From Macrothele yani (taxonomy: Eukaryota; Arthropoda; Arachnida; Araneae; Macrothelidae), in assembly GCA_039090855.1 (NCBI GenBank), contig CM077006.1:50973336-51037335 (forward strand): a stretch of 64,000 bases of DNA, in the 5' to 3' direction. The notes beneath the pieces are model-generated. The model saw only the letters and a program-made list of their open reading frames with translations, was not told the DNA's origin and did no database searches. Below are positions 1 through 11,863 of the stretch, one piece after another. Each line of letters starts with the position of its first letter. The first letter of the stretch is position 1. A program made the translations under genes and the position numbers.

Positions 1-1481
1 CTCAAAAAGAGACAGGCGGTATGACTTAATTTACAAAAATTGCACTTGAGTAATCAACATTCCCTTTGAATGTTTAACTTTGAAGCAAATTGTAAGCACT
101 ATTGCAATAGAATCTTCCTTTGTACAAAGTCGAATGTTACAGTAAAAAAAACAAGTTTTTTTTTTTACTGTAACATTGTTTTTTTTTTCTTTTAGTTGTT
201 TTGCTTTTTTTTTTACTTGTAAAAACAGAAATGTATTTTAACCTGTATATTATGTAGTAACTGAAAATTTAATTTTTACAATTTATGTATTGTGAACCCC
301 AATTTGAACAACCCACGAGCCGCCACTGAGTTGATGTATGATACAAAGCTTGGACTACATGCCTCATCTCCTTCATGAAAAAAATAGAACACCGTAACTG
401 TAGATCCTGAGTTTAAGTGTAGTTCCCGGTTTAAAATTTGTGTACTCGCCTGTGAGGTGCTTGATTTAAAAAAGGAATTATGTGAACATGAAATATATTG
501 TTCTATAGTAATTGTAGGAGGTTTGTTTGTAGATTTCACTGTAGAACGACGACTTTGTTTTCTTACCTCGTATCTGAACAAGGTCTTTTGCCGGTATTTG
601 GAGTTTCGTTTTTAGATTTTGAGTTATGTATTTACTTAACGAGAAACCCCGTATAATAGATTTCAGTTTTCTCATTGTTATTTTAGGTGCTGAATTGTCT
701 ATGCAGTTCTGTGTAAATGTAAGATGGCAAAATTGTATCTTCACGAATTTTATGGAAATTGTCAGGTTACGCAGGTGTGTGTAGTTCGCATTTGAAGTGT
801 AAGAGTTCTAAGTGATTAATGTGTTTATTCTGAAGCCGCAGAAAATTAATTTTAAGCATGCAAGAGGGGGTGGCACTGTTTTCACCCCTCCTTTGATGGT
901 ATGATAATTCTTTCAATTATAATTTTTTTAATTATCATACCATCATAAAATCAAATACACCCAAAAAATAAGTTAAGAAAAGAAAGGAAAACGAGCAATA
1001 GAAGTTTTGAACAAATATTGACAGGTTGTCAACAAATGTTTCCTTTAATTTACGCCATACTGCACGGAATTCTATTTTTTTCCAATAAAATATGGATTTT
1101 GATTAAATTTCAACTCGTCAGGAAAATGAATTCGCTATTTTTCCGCATATGAAATATTGAAGGGTAGTTGGACATTTTTTAAAAAGCTGTTGCAGGAACT
1201 GGGATTCAGGAGCTGTGGAACGCACATTAAAATGTAACAAACTCTTTTTACCAGTATTTAATAATTAAAAGAATTGCACAATAATTTCAACTATTCAAAA
1301 ATTCATTCAGGAACTATAAATTATTGGAAATTATGAACATTATTTATTCATTCTACTATTGATTTCTGATTGTTATTGCCTCAAGTTGACTTTGTCGATT
1401 TTTTTAAGGGTTTTGCTGTCATGATTGAAAAATGCTTCACGAATCTTCCAAAAATTATATATAAATCCTACTTCTAATTAA
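1..1481. other. AT-rich non-coding sequence with two small inverted repeats
   Basis: No convincing exon or element was recognised. Two short hairpin-forming repeats are visible. At 133-177 the arms start and end with AATGTTACAGT and its complement around a poly-A/poly-T middle. At 894-945 there are 16-bp arms (TGATGGTATGATAATT and its complement) around a 20-nt spacer. Either could be a tiny MITE or chance. Confidence 0.5.
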
Positions 1482-3545
1482 GGGTCATTCCATGTAAAAT
1501 CAAAGAATAAAAAAATATTTTTGGATCTTGATGTCTCAGATTTCACTGATTTTTGGATTATAGTTTGTATCTATAGAGTATATGAAAAATCTAAATTTTG
1601 AGATTTTTTAGGTTAGCAGTTTTTTATTTCTGATTTTCAAAAAATGCCGAATTTTGCAAGAATGCCATTTCACACAAAAAAAAAAAAGTCTTCAGGTAGT
1701 GATAGAAAGCTCATCTATAGCTCTTTTTATGGGCTTTAATGTGACAACCCACTTTGGTGTATAAATTTTTTTTTGACAAATTTTCAAAATTTTTGATTTT
1801 AAAAATCTCAAAAACACCCCTTTTGAATTAAAAACAACAACAACAACAACATAAGTTAATCTTACACATGTTGGCTAGAGGTATGCAAAGTTTGAAAATA
1901 GAGAAATGATTGGTTTTTGAGAAACAGATTTTTGAATTTAAGAAGGTTACTGTAGTTATGATAAAGAGCAGTGAAAGTTCTGACATGCAGTAACTTGCAA
2001 GAACATCCAACAGAAAGGAACAGGTAATAAATATGAAGTCATGTTTATATTATTCAAGACAACAACAGGCAGAATAATCCCATACCTGCTTTCTATTTAC
2101 ACTTATGTCGCTTCCTGTTACATAATGACTGCTCGACAACATTGTGATTTTGCAAAAAAACAACAACCTAGGCTTAAATTTCATGTACTGCACAAATGAA
2201 GAGTACTATGAAATTGAAAAAAAGACTATCTTCACATTTTGATGGTCACAAACAAACAGAACACAGAAGATTCGCTAGTCATCCCACTGTCTGACTCGCA
2301 AATGGTGACAGCAGCATATTCTTTCAGTACTCGAGAACCCATAGAGGCACCTGTAACCTCAGAAAGTACAACTGAGTTTCAAGAAGTTGAGTCTGGATTG
2401 ACCACAGTTGCTTATGATGGTTCTTAATGGATTGCTTGTATTTTTTTGCTAAAAATCATGAATCTAATGATTACAAAGTTAGCTTTCTTTCTTCACCCTA
2501 AAGGACTAGCTCCATCATTTTACTATCCTGAGCCTCAACTTGACAATATTCTGGATGTTTTGGCTGATATTCTCTGGAGCAAAGTGCATCTCTGCACAGC
2601 AACAGGAAGAATGTACACACTTACACAGGAAGAAATGTCAGCAGCAACAGCTATTTTAGAGAAAAAGTTACAAGCAAAGTAGATTCACATCAACTTATTT
2701 AAAAGAAAGAACATAGAATTTGAAAATCTAACTTATAAAGTAGGAGTCTTTATTAGCTAATAATTATTTCCTGTAAATATTTTTTGCTACTGGACTGTAT
2801 GACCATGAAAGATACAAACTGTGTAAATAGTACATTATAAGAGCAAATAAAAACTGAAACATGTTTTGAGTTTTAAAATGTTTGCCACTCTGCATCATTT
2901 TGAACAACTTCACCCAGGGGATTTAGCCTGTCAGGTAATAAATTTTTATTTTAAATTACCACAGTTGATGAGAAACCATCCATAGCCGATATTTCCAATA
3001 ATTCAGCTGAATATTTTAATAACTATCTCAGTAACTATCGATAATTACTTATATACTACAGATATTACTACTCGTCAAAATTCTGTTTCTCAAAAAACCA
3101 TTATTTCTCCATCTTCAAACTTTGCATACCTCTAGCCAACATGTGTAAGATTAACACATGTATTTTCTTAAAAAGTTCAAAAAAGGTGTTTTTGAGATTT
3201 TCAAAATCAAAATTTTTGAAAATTTGTCAAAAAAGTTTTATGCTCCAAAGTGGGTTGTATTGCATATCAAATTAAAGCCCATAAAAAGAGCTGTAGATGA
3301 GCCCTCTAGCATCACTACCTGAAAACTTGTTGCCTTTTTTTTTTTTTTTTTTGTATAGGGCCTTCTTGCAAAATTTGGCATTTTTTGCCATTTTTGAAAA
3401 ATCAGAATTAAAAAAAAAAGACCCAAAAAATCTGAAAATTTAGATTTTTCATATACTCCATAGGTACAAACTATAAACCAGAAATCATTGAAATCTGAGA
3501 CATCAAGGTTTACACCCCCTTGTTAATTTCACATGGAATGACCCT
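1482..3545. mobile_element. DNA transposon with long terminal inverted repeats and TTAA target site
   Basis: The ends are GGGTCATTCCATG at 1482 and its complement ending at 3545. Each end is bordered directly by TTAA (1478-1481 and 3546-3549). The inverted arms are long, roughly 1482-1935 on the left and 3078-3545 on the right, about 80-90% alike by eye, so the element can fold back. TTAA duplications are typical of piggyBac and Kolobok elements. The terminal sequence looks more Kolobok-like to me, but that is a judgement from memory. The middle holds a decayed coding remnant at 2218-2682. Confidence 0.75.
2218..2682 (+). pseudogene. Decayed transposase C-terminal region inside the TTAA element
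   Basis: One reading frame runs from 2218 to 2682 with a single in-frame TAA at 2425. After the stop it reads FFLHPKGLAPSFYYPEPQ and later CTATGRMYTLTQEEM. This resembles the small C-terminal module (an FxHPxGPxxSFxWP-type stretch followed by a GRxYxLT stretch) seen at the end of many transposase-like arthropod proteins; that comparison is from memory. No DDE core is visible, so the element is internally deleted and non-autonomous. A host exon is unlikely because there are no splice sites and the piece sits inside a bounded transposon. Confidence 0.5.
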
Positions 3546-4293
3546 TAATCTGTATTTAAGGTCTCCAAAATAATCTGTTTCTGTGTCATAGATGCTAACT
3601 ATGTGTTTGCTCCGAGGTGGAAGCACCATTGAGAAACTGTAACAAATAAAAATTTAGGAAAAAACCCTTTTAATTCACCAAATCAGGATTTTTTAAAGAT
3701 TAACAAATATCAGATTTTTAGCAAGAGCACCCCATCTATTATGACAAAAATGTTGTGAACCTTCTTTTCATCAGCACCAACTATGTGGGTGCTCTGGGTT
3801 ACATATTTAATCAATGGTAATAAAGAAACTCCTGCCCCACCCCAAGAAAAAGCATGTAACTAAAATATGCATAAGAAAAATTAAGAACGTATATTTGCTT
3901 GTAGTCTGCAGTTGTATCCAATTGTAAAAACCTGTCGCCAATTGAATCATATGAATAATTGCTTAAAATCTCTTCTGCTGTAGATTTGCATATATCCATG
4001 TGATGTGGCCATAGCCAGAAAGAGTTTTAGGGTGAGGTTTTGAATTTGAAAATTAATTTTCACTGTATGTACATATGTTGAGTTTTTTCTCTGTCACATT
4101 TCATTTGCACATGATATTTTTCTACTTGATACTCCCTGTTTTTCAAATTATATCACAAGTATATGGATCTATCTTATCTACCCTCTCTTTATTTAAGTAC
4201 AGCATTTTAAGGAGGGTTTAAATCCTCAAAACCCTTCCCTGGCTATGGTCCTGGTGTGTGAGTACATAAAGACTTTGAGCACACATTGGACTT

Positions 4294-4513
4294 TGCTGTT
4301 TCAATGGCTCAGTGGTCTAAGCGATGGCTTCTGATCATTCGCCCGAAGTGGGTCCGGGTCCGAATCCTGGAGAGGCATGGATGTTGTGTTTGTCTTACAG
4401 CACTGGCTCTCTTCCTTCCCTGGAACCAGTGGCCCTAAATTAGGGACGGGCGACTGCTTATAGCTCATTGAGTTGCTCACGGTGGTCGCTAAACCCCCAT
4501 TAAAAAAGCAACA
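4294..4513 (+). repeat. tRNA-derived SINE with 11-bp target duplication
   Basis: The left part carries an A-box-like stretch (TGGCTCAGTGGTCTAAG, from about 4305) and a B-box-like stretch (GGTCCGAATCC, from about 4359) at tRNA spacing. A non-tRNA body follows, with an A-rich end (AAAAAAGCAACA). The flanks are a perfect direct repeat ACATTGGACTT at 4283-4293 and 4514-4524, so this is a retroposed copy rather than a functional tRNA gene. Confidence 0.85.
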
Positions 4514-4886
4514 ACATTGGACTTGTAACTTTTCAGATATTTTTCAAGCCGTGCATTATTTTCTAATGTAAGTTGATGCATTTTTATTATATTAAAGCAT
4601 TTTTTCTAATGTAAGTCACATTTTAACAAAAAAGTGAATCACTTGGGATTGTGGGGACTGGTGAGGATAAGTCCTCCTTAGCTTCCCCCTAAATATGCCC
4701 CTGCACAATAGTTACATTAAGAAATTATAAACTCGGAGGCGCTTTGATCCTCCACTGAGGTCTTGATCACCTGTAAACAAACGGAGCGAAACTGATTGTC
4801 AGGTCTTTATTTCCAAGTTCTTCATTTTGGATGTTGCCAACTGATAGGAGAGACTTCCAAATAATTGCATTCCTAATATTAGATGC

Positions 4887-4970
4887 TGATGTCCATCAAG
4901 GGAGTTATGGATCCATAAAGTTTCACCAATGTGAAACTTATGGATCCCATAACTCCCTTGATGGACATCA
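4887..4970. repeat. Near-perfect short palindrome
   Basis: Arms of about 39-40 bp begin TGATGTCCATCAAGGGAG and return as its complement ending at 4970, with a CAAT loop near 4927-4930. The arms differ by about one base. No coding content or known family was recognised. It could be a miniature foldback element or a replication-generated inverted duplication. Confidence 0.8.
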
Positions 4971-5737
4971 TCAGAAAAGGTAGAAAGCTGTAGTTTTCAG
5001 AAATACAGATCTCATCTCTTGAGCTAAGCTGGAAAACAAAAAGACATTTACTGCTAATTGGCATACCACAGATTGTCTGCTTTGGTTCTTCAAGAGGGTT
5101 TTAATGTTGCATGAAGATAATATAGCCAAACTGCCATTTATTTTGAGAAACTATATTTCATCAAACATATTGAGCATCCACTTATTCTCCTGGTTTGGTG
5201 ATGTATGACCTTTAATTCTTCTTTAACTTCAAAAACAGTTATGAGGGCAACAGTTCTTTATAATGGATAAGGTTGTCTTCTGCTATGCACTCTTTTTGTC
5301 AGCATGCTTTCTGAGAAGTTAATTTGTGGAAATTGCTTGCAGAAGTGAATTGACACTTTGGGTGAATACATTGAACATGCCTAAACACACAATATCTCCC
5401 TAGCTTTCAGATCAATCCTTATTCAGTGTTCTCCATATAGTCTTGTTACTGGGTGGTCTGCCCAGATAAATTTCCTTTAATGAACATTTTCACAATGCAC
5501 ATAATTGTAAGAGTGGAAAACTTATTCCCATATACATTATAAATATTGATGGAAACTGGCCAAAATCTGTGTCAAACACAATTTATTAGTAAGTACTCAT
5601 TTTTTAACATTTATGTACAATTTCCTAATGTTGTTTATCATATTATGTTGCATTAATGCCTACCACACCACTAAAGATGTTTAATAAATATAGTAATGTT
5701 AAGCAAAACAACATTCTCCCCCCCTATTTGGGTAAGG

Positions 5738-6568
5738 CAGAGGTTCCCAATCTGTGCGTTGTGACGCCCCAGGACGTCACTGGTCTTGGTGGTCCGGGGT
5801 GCCGCGACTATAAGGAAAAACAATTCATAGTGAAACACAACATCAGATTTTGGAGCACCTATCTCAACTCAACGTTCAATTTGACAAATAATTTCCTCCA
5901 CAAACATGAACACAAGTGGGTTACAGACCCGTTTACAGCAGATCCACCATCAGCTTTCGCTACTGCTGAGCAGGAGCAGTTAATAGACATTTCTTCATAC
6001 TCCAAACTGAAGATGACATTCTCTTCCTGAACTTTGTCACAGTTTTGAAACAGTGTGGCAAAGGAGTACCAAGAATTGAGTAAGAAAGCTGTGAGAGTAA
6101 TTCTCCTCTTTGCCATATTCTACCTTTTGCAAGGCAGGATTTTCAGCTCTGGCAGTAATAAAATCCAGATGTAGAAGCAAAGTTAACGTTGAGAAGGAGA
6201 TCCGCATAGCTGTATCAAACATTGTCCCCAGATTCGATTTTTCGTGTAACAGAAAACAAGCTCCCTCCATCCCATTAAGTTTCTAAAACTACTGTAAAAA
6301 TGTGAAAGCCAAATGAAGAGTGTTACCATTGTGAAAATATGCCTATCTCATTAATTTATTTTTACTCAGTTCTGTAATTTTATTCTAATTTTGTATTTTT
6401 ACATTAAAAAGCATGTAAGCTAGTAATGTAAATGACTATTTTCTTAAAAAAAAATACTGCAAACTTGAACTTGGGCAATTTTATTTTTTAATTTTGGGTA
6501 CAGGGGCGTCGCACAGAAAATGTGGCATCTGAAGGGCGGTGCGGTCTCAAAAAGTTTGGGAACCTCTG
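5738..6568 (+). mobile_element. hAT-type element with 8-bp target duplication
   Basis: The terminal inverted repeats read CAGAGGTTCCCAA at 5738 and TTGGGAACCTCTG ending at 6568. A perfect 8-bp direct repeat GGGTAAGG lies on both sides (5730-5737 and 6569-6576), the duplication length expected of hAT. At 831 bp the copy is internally deleted, keeping only a transposase C-terminal piece. Confidence 0.9.
5850..6290 (+). pseudogene. hAT transposase C-terminal remnant (ZBED5/FAM200-like)
   Basis: The translation contains HEHKWVTDPFTADPPSAF and then AEQEQLIDISSYSKLKMTF. After an in-frame stop at 6028 it continues with QFNSVAKEYQELSKKAV-like sequence once a further stop is skipped. This is the end of the RNase-H-like domain and the dimerisation region of the hAT transposases that gave rise to ZBED5 and FAM200 proteins. 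Several stops break it, the N-terminal half is absent, and the copy cannot make transposase. The termini of the enclosing element support the same family. Confidence 0.75.
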
Positions 6569-7289
6569 GGGTAAGGGGTTATTAAAAGTACCACCCAGCT
6601 AAAATTTCTTGCCACCCAGCTGTAAAAGAAATCTAGGGAGCACAGTACTTATATATGTGCCTAACTCTAAATGCAGCATCTAGTGGTAAGTTCTTATATT
6701 CATGAGATCTCTGATTAGTGTAATAGATAGCCTCCTCTGAGTCTCTCCATCTTACCACAAGTAGAGAGTGGCTTTTCTTCTTGTTTTAAACATTTAGAAT
6801 ATGCTGTACAGGGTTCAAATGTAAAGGATTATGAATGGATATTTGCCAAATTGCTCCTTGCATGCAAATCCATCCTTCAAAAGACAGCACAAAACACTGT
6901 TTTAAATGCATTTCTTTTTCTCATTACTTGTGTTCATTTTTCTTTTGCAAATATATGTCATTATTGCTTGTTTTGAACTTTTCAAGCATTCCTGTCAGAA
7001 ATAAAACTGCAGTAGATGGCTGTGCTATTTCCACCGCAATTGTTATCTATAGTGATTGGTGGTACTGTTGAAGTTGATTATTATGATAATTTATTACCCT
7101 TAGATGCCTGAAACTCAGTTAACTGTGTGACTGAATAATTTTATTTCTGTGAATTTAATTTCTCACCAATCAGTGCATTGTATATGAGGTATGCTTATGA
7201 AATAACGAGACTGTGTTTGTGGTAAATGGAACGCACAGTGTCAGTCGAAAGTGAGTGGGGGAGGCCATTGGTCTTGAACTGTCTGTAAC

Positions 7290-7510
7290 CAGAAATGCAA
7301 AAGTTCGCCTCATTCTCTGCATTAGTTTAATGACACATGACATTGAAAGTAGACATGTTTGTTGCATTTTGGGAAAAATGCTGAGTTCAAGAAATGAGGA
7401 ATGAATAAATGTGAAATTTCTGGTTAAATTAAACAGCTGCTGAATCTTTTCATATATTAAGTGAGGTGTATGTAAGGTCACGTGATGCGTAACATCACAG
7501 CCTCTCCTTG
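7290..7510 (+). pseudogene. Mariner transposase N-terminal remnant
   Basis: Broken frames include KFLVKLNSC and a following segment ending in GVCKVTxVT-like sequence. These match the NIKFCVKLGKxATE...VYG helix-turn-helix start of mariner/SETMAR-type transposases. Frameshifts and stops are present, and the reading is cut off at about 7510 where the LINE begins. Confidence 0.5.
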
Positions 7511-10500
7511 ACAAATGTCAACCCCGCCTTCTCGTGGTGCATCCTGTTCCCACTAAAGGGGCTCTGACGACTGCCAATAGCGGTATAACTATACCATCGG
7601 GATTAGAGGAAATGCTATCCCACACTCACCAACCCGCTTGGCCAGCATGGTGAGTTATGGCCAAACCCCTCCAAAATGATTCCACAACTTAAATCTTGGC
7701 CCTCAGTCTCCGGCAGCTGGAATGTACCTGGCCAAGGCAGCGGCCAGTGCGACATGAAGGCAGAGGGTGCTAAGAATTCCCTGAGGACCAGACTAGGCTG
7801 CCATCTGATGCTGACCTTAGCTACGTATAATGGACGCTCCCTATCTTCTGATTCAAGGCTTCTTGAATTGGAAGAGGAACTACAAAGGTTCAAGTGGGAC
7901 ATCGTCGGGCTAAGTGAGGTAAGGAGAAAAGGAGAAGATCTCATTGAACTGAAAAGTGGACATCTCTTCTACTATCGTGGGACATATACTGGCAGAACTA
8001 GTGGTGTTGGATTTATAATAAACAAGAAACTGAAGGATAAAGTTGTAGAAGTTGAAAGTTCCTCTGATAGGGCTGCACAACTCGTTATCCAACTTTCGAA
8101 AAGATATCAGGCTCAGATTATTCAAACTTATGCACCCACCACAAGTCATCCTGAAGAAGAAATTGAAGAATTTTATGAGGAAATTCGTCATCTAAATAAT
8201 AAAGGTAAGCAGCACTTGAAGATAATTATGGGAGATTTCAATGCAAAAATAGGGCAACGGCAACAGAATGAAACTTCAGTAGGTAAATTCGGTCACGGCA
8301 ACAGAAACCAGCGTGGAAATACTCTCGTTGAGTTTGCAGAGGCAGAAGGGGTTTTCATCTTGAACTCCCGTTTCAAGAAAAAGCCACACAGGAAATGGAC
8401 ATGGAGACATCCAAATGGGACGACAAGTGAAATTGATTTTATTTAGTGTAACAAAAAATTCGTCATAGAAGACTGCAGTGTGCTAAACAAGTTCAACACA
8501 GATAGTGACCATAGATTGGTGAGATGTAAGATGCACCTCAACACTAAACTTGAACGTGGCAAGCTCATAAGACAAACAAAATCTATTGACATAACCAACC
8601 TTAAAAAACACCATAATACCTTCAAGTTGGAACTGAAGAACAGATTCTCTGCTTTAGAAGGCCTAACATCGGAAGAAATGGATATTTCTGAAGTTAACAG
8701 AAAAGTAACCAAAGCTCTTATGGAAACAGCAACAAAATTAGCTGGGTTTAAGAACAAGTTGCATATGAACAAATTATCAGGAAAAACCAAAATGTTGATG
8801 CAAAAAAGAAGAGAGATGAGGACAACTAAAGAAGATGTGACTTCCAAAGTGGAATATATAGAGCTATGCAAGACAGTACGAAAAAGTATCACTGAAGACG
8901 TAAGGAAATTCAACTGTGAACTAGTGAGGAAAGCAATTGAAAACAACCAAAGCCTAAAGATAGCAAAGGGACATCTCAGTAAGAGAAAAAAACAGATTAT
9001 GGCACTGAGAAAAGAAGATGGTTCTGTAACAAGAAATAGAGGTGAAATTTTGACAAGAGTGAAAGATTTCTACTCCAAATTATATGAAAGGGATGATACA
9101 TGTACTTCAGACATCATGAAAGGTACCAGAGTTCCTCCAGTCCTCCCAGCAGAAGTTGCATATGCAATCAAGAACATGAAGCAGGAGAAGATGGAACTAC
9201 TGTAGACATCATACAAGAACCAAGTGGAGAAATCGAAACAGTACTCGCCCAAATTTTTACTCGATGCCTTAATGAAGGGAAGATTCCTGAGGATTGGAAC
9301 AACGCTACAATGATCTTGCTACATAAAAAAGGTGACATTGAGGATCTCAGGAACTACAGACCTATCAGCCTCCTATCAGTGGTTTATAAAATCTTCACTA
9401 AAGTTCTTTCACACCGTTTGAAGTAACACTGGACATGGCTCAACCGAGAGAACAAGCTGGATTCAGGAGTGGCTACAGCACAATAGATCATATCCACGTA
9501 CTGAGAGAACTAATTGAAAGAGCGAGGGAATATGAACTTCCATTATGCATGGCTTTTATCGATTATGAAAAAGCCTTTGATTCGGTGAAACCATCAGCAG
9601 TTACAATGGCTCTGAAATCCTGTGGTATTGAAGATGCATACATTAATATTATTAATAATATCTAGGAAAATGCAAGTGCAAAGATTCGGCTGTTTGAAAA
9701 TGCAACACACATAAAAATTGGAAAGAGAGTGAGACAAGGTGACACCATATCTCCAAAGCTCTTTAATGCCACATTGGAGGGTGTCTTTCGGTCGCTGAGC
9801 TGGGAAAACAAGGGGATAAAGATTAATGGAGATTATCTAACCCACCTTCGTTTTGCTGATGACGTAGTCATTTTTGCAACTACCCCATCAGAGGTGCAGA
9901 ATATGATCCAGGAACTTGCTGACAAGAGTAAAGAAGTGGGATTAAAAATGAACTTTCAGAAGACAAAAGTGATGTTCAATGCTTTTACAAGAAATGAAGA
10001 TTTATCAATTGATGGAGAAAAGCTGGAGATAACAGGCACGTACGTTTATCTTAGACAGCAGATATCAAGTGAGGGTCACATTGATGAAGAAATTAATCGG
10101 CGTACAAAACTTGCCTGGAGAGCTTTTGGAAGAAACAGCATAACTTTTCAAGAGCAATATGCCATTATGTCTTAAAAGAAAAGTGTTTGATCAATGCATC
10201 CTTCCAGTGCTTACGTATGGTGAAGAGACGTGGACCTTAACTAAAAAAGACATACAAAGGCTGCAGACAACTCAAAGAAGCACGGAGAGATGCATGCTGG
10301 GTGTAACCAGGAGAGATAAGAAGAGGAACTCGTGGATCCGAAAACTGACAAGAGTGGAAGACATCATGATCAGAGTTAAATGCCTGAAATGGCAAGGGGC
10401 TGGACATACTGCCAGAAGGACAGACCATAGATGGACAGCCAAAATTTTAGATTGGATTCCAAGGGACAGGAAAAGACCCAGAAGAAGATCACATGGGAGA

Positions 10501-10632
10501 TGGTTGGATGAAATTCGAAAGTATGCAGGAGTGACATGGAGGAGACTAGCACAAGACAGACCGTTGTGGAGGAAACTTGGGGAGACCTTCGTCCAGCAGT
10601 GGATTGATAATGGTTGACAATGATGATGTTGA
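7511..10632 (+). mobile_element. RTE-type LINE, copy A (near full length, inactive)
   Basis: A GC-richer 5' leader (from about 7511) is followed by one long decayed reading frame with an endonuclease and then a reverse transcriptase. The end is a short TGA-rich tail (GACAATGATGATG) at about 10615-10632. The C-terminal WxxDRxLWRKLGExFVQQW-type ending and the short TGATGA tail are typical of RTE-clade LINEs. Three further copies of the same family occur in this window (16953-17192, 27565-28432, 41481-43314). It interrupts a mariner element. Confidence 0.85.
7676..10617 (+). pseudogene. LINE endonuclease/reverse transcriptase, broken
   Basis: Residues from 7808 read LATYNGRSLSS, then DIVGLSEVRRKG, QTYAPTTSHPEEE and IIMGDFNAKIG, the order of an apurinic-type endonuclease; SEIDFI precedes a TAG at 8444 where a Trp codon is expected. 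The frame resumes at 8447 through NTDSDHRLVR. A deletion near 9175-9185 removes the residues that copy D (41481-43314) shows as KRGKAPGEDG. Frameshifts follow near 9424 and 10150, and a stop at 9663. The reverse transcriptase motifs AFIDYEKAFDSV, RQGDTISPKLFN and FADDVVIF are all readable. The C-terminus GETFVQQWIDNG closes at 10617. It encodes no functional protein. Confidence 0.85.
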
Positions 10633-11536
10633 GGAAGAAAGAACACACGCCATGTGAACATGTTTTTGCATGCCACAAGAGATTCAGTGAAGGCCAGGAG
10701 CATGTTCAACATGACAAATGTGCAGGATGCCCAAGCATTTCAGAAATATATTATGTGGACAAAATCTATGCAATTGTTTGAAATGATTAACAACTGAATA
10801 TTAGAATAACAGAAATGGTAAACATTGATAGAGAGACTGCTAGGCAAATTCTACATGAAAATCTGAATGTGACAAAGGTTTGTGCCGAAATGATTCTGAA
10901 GCTTTTCTTACTTGAGTTAAAATAATATCACAAGCAAATTTGTGCTGACATTCTGGGGAAAAATACAGGTGAATCCAAACTGTTTAGTGTTACCACTTGT
11001 GATGAAACCGGGATCTTTTAATACGACCCTGAAACAAAAAACAAAACAAAAAACAGTTGGTGCATTGGAAAACACCAAGGGTGAAGAGAGCAAGTTCAAG
11101 GCCATGTTAATTGTTTTCTTTGGCATAGAGGATGTAATTTTGGCAGAGTAGGTTCCCTGTGAAGTAACAGTTAATGAACAATATTTCAAAAAAAGTTCTG
11201 GTGATATTTTGAGGAAGCCAGTCAGTAAAAAGAGACCAGACTTGGGGGGGGGGGGAAGGGCTTCATCCTTCTCCAGGACAACAAACTTACCTCCTTTGGT
11301 GCTCTTGGGAAAGCAGTTTTTAGCCGGAAAATGCATCACAGTTCTTGAACATCCTGTCTACTCACCAGATTTGGCCCTGTGCATCTGTTTTCTGTTCCTT
11401 AAAGTCAGATTTGTACTTAAGAGAACCCATTTTAAGTCAGTTACTGTAGTAAAGAAGAGAACAACCAAGCTTCTCAAAGGAATCACACCAGATGAGATAC
11501 AGCACTGCTTTGCCCAGTGGAAGATCAGAATGCAGT
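10633..11536 (+). pseudogene. Mariner transposase, C-terminal two thirds, broken
   Basis: Readable pieces in several frames include EHVFACHKRFSEGQEHVQHD, then DRETARQILHENLNVTKVCA (helix-turn-helix), a YDPETKNKTK stretch, and after more frameshifts EHPVYSPDLA with an LFLKVR-like continuation. These occur in the order of SETMAR/mariner transposase. Many frameshifts make this an old copy. It ends about 200 bp before the first recognised host exon. Confidence 0.75.
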
Positions 11537-11733
11537 GATGTGTTGATGCAGAAGTGCAGTAAAAGGTGTTAAGATTTAAAGTAGCAAGTTTCTTATTTAA
11601 CTAAAGGTATAGTGTTAGTCTTGTTATTTAATGGCCATACTTCGTATTTGTATGCACGAAGTAAGCACGTTGTGCAAAATATTTTGCTTTGATTCCAGTC
11701 TAGTGAATTAACTTATTCCTTTCTCTTTTACAG

Positions 11734-11863
11734 TGTTACTACCAAATTTGAATTTTGCATCTTTTTAAAGGGCATGTCAACAATGTTTGAATTCAGGCAG
11801 GATACAGCTGTCTTGCAGGGTGCCTTTTTATCAGCACAAAGGCAGATACAAATTGCAATTGAG
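11734..11863 (+). CDS. Probable exon of an unidentified host gene (exon a)
   Basis: A pyrimidine-rich tract ending TTCTCTTTTACAG precedes 11734, and GAG|GTATGT marks the donor at 11864. One frame is open through the segment and reads MSTMFEFRQDTAVLQGAF then LSAQRQIQIAIE. An alternative acceptor lies at 11769-11770. The exon ends in phase 0 and joins cleanly to the phase-0 start at 21718. The product was not recognised; alternating hydrophobic residues suggest helical structure. This is the weakest of the four exons because it is short and near a transposon. Confidence 0.45.

Larger units (their letters stand above)
7185..11644 (+). mobile_element. Mariner element split by an RTE-type LINE
   Basis: The left end (TGAGGTATGCTTATGAAATA at 7185) matches the complement of the right end (TTATTTAATGGCCATACTTC ending near 11644), and TA borders both sides. 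The inner sequence on each flank of the LINE translates into mariner transposase fragments. Without the inserted LINE (about 7511-10632) the element would be about 1.34 kb, normal for mariner. It must have been in place before the LINE landed. Confidence 0.75.

Noticed and set aside
2239..2682. Host exon pair
   Set aside because: They share one frame with an in-frame stop and lie inside a TTAA-bounded transposon.
4301..4375. Functional tRNA gene
   Set aside because: The tRNA-like part continues into a SINE body and is bracketed by a target duplication; a clean cloverleaf with acceptor stem was not found.
9850..9870. CTGATGA match within LINE copy A
   Set aside because: It encodes the FADD box of reverse transcriptase; there is no hammerhead layout around it.
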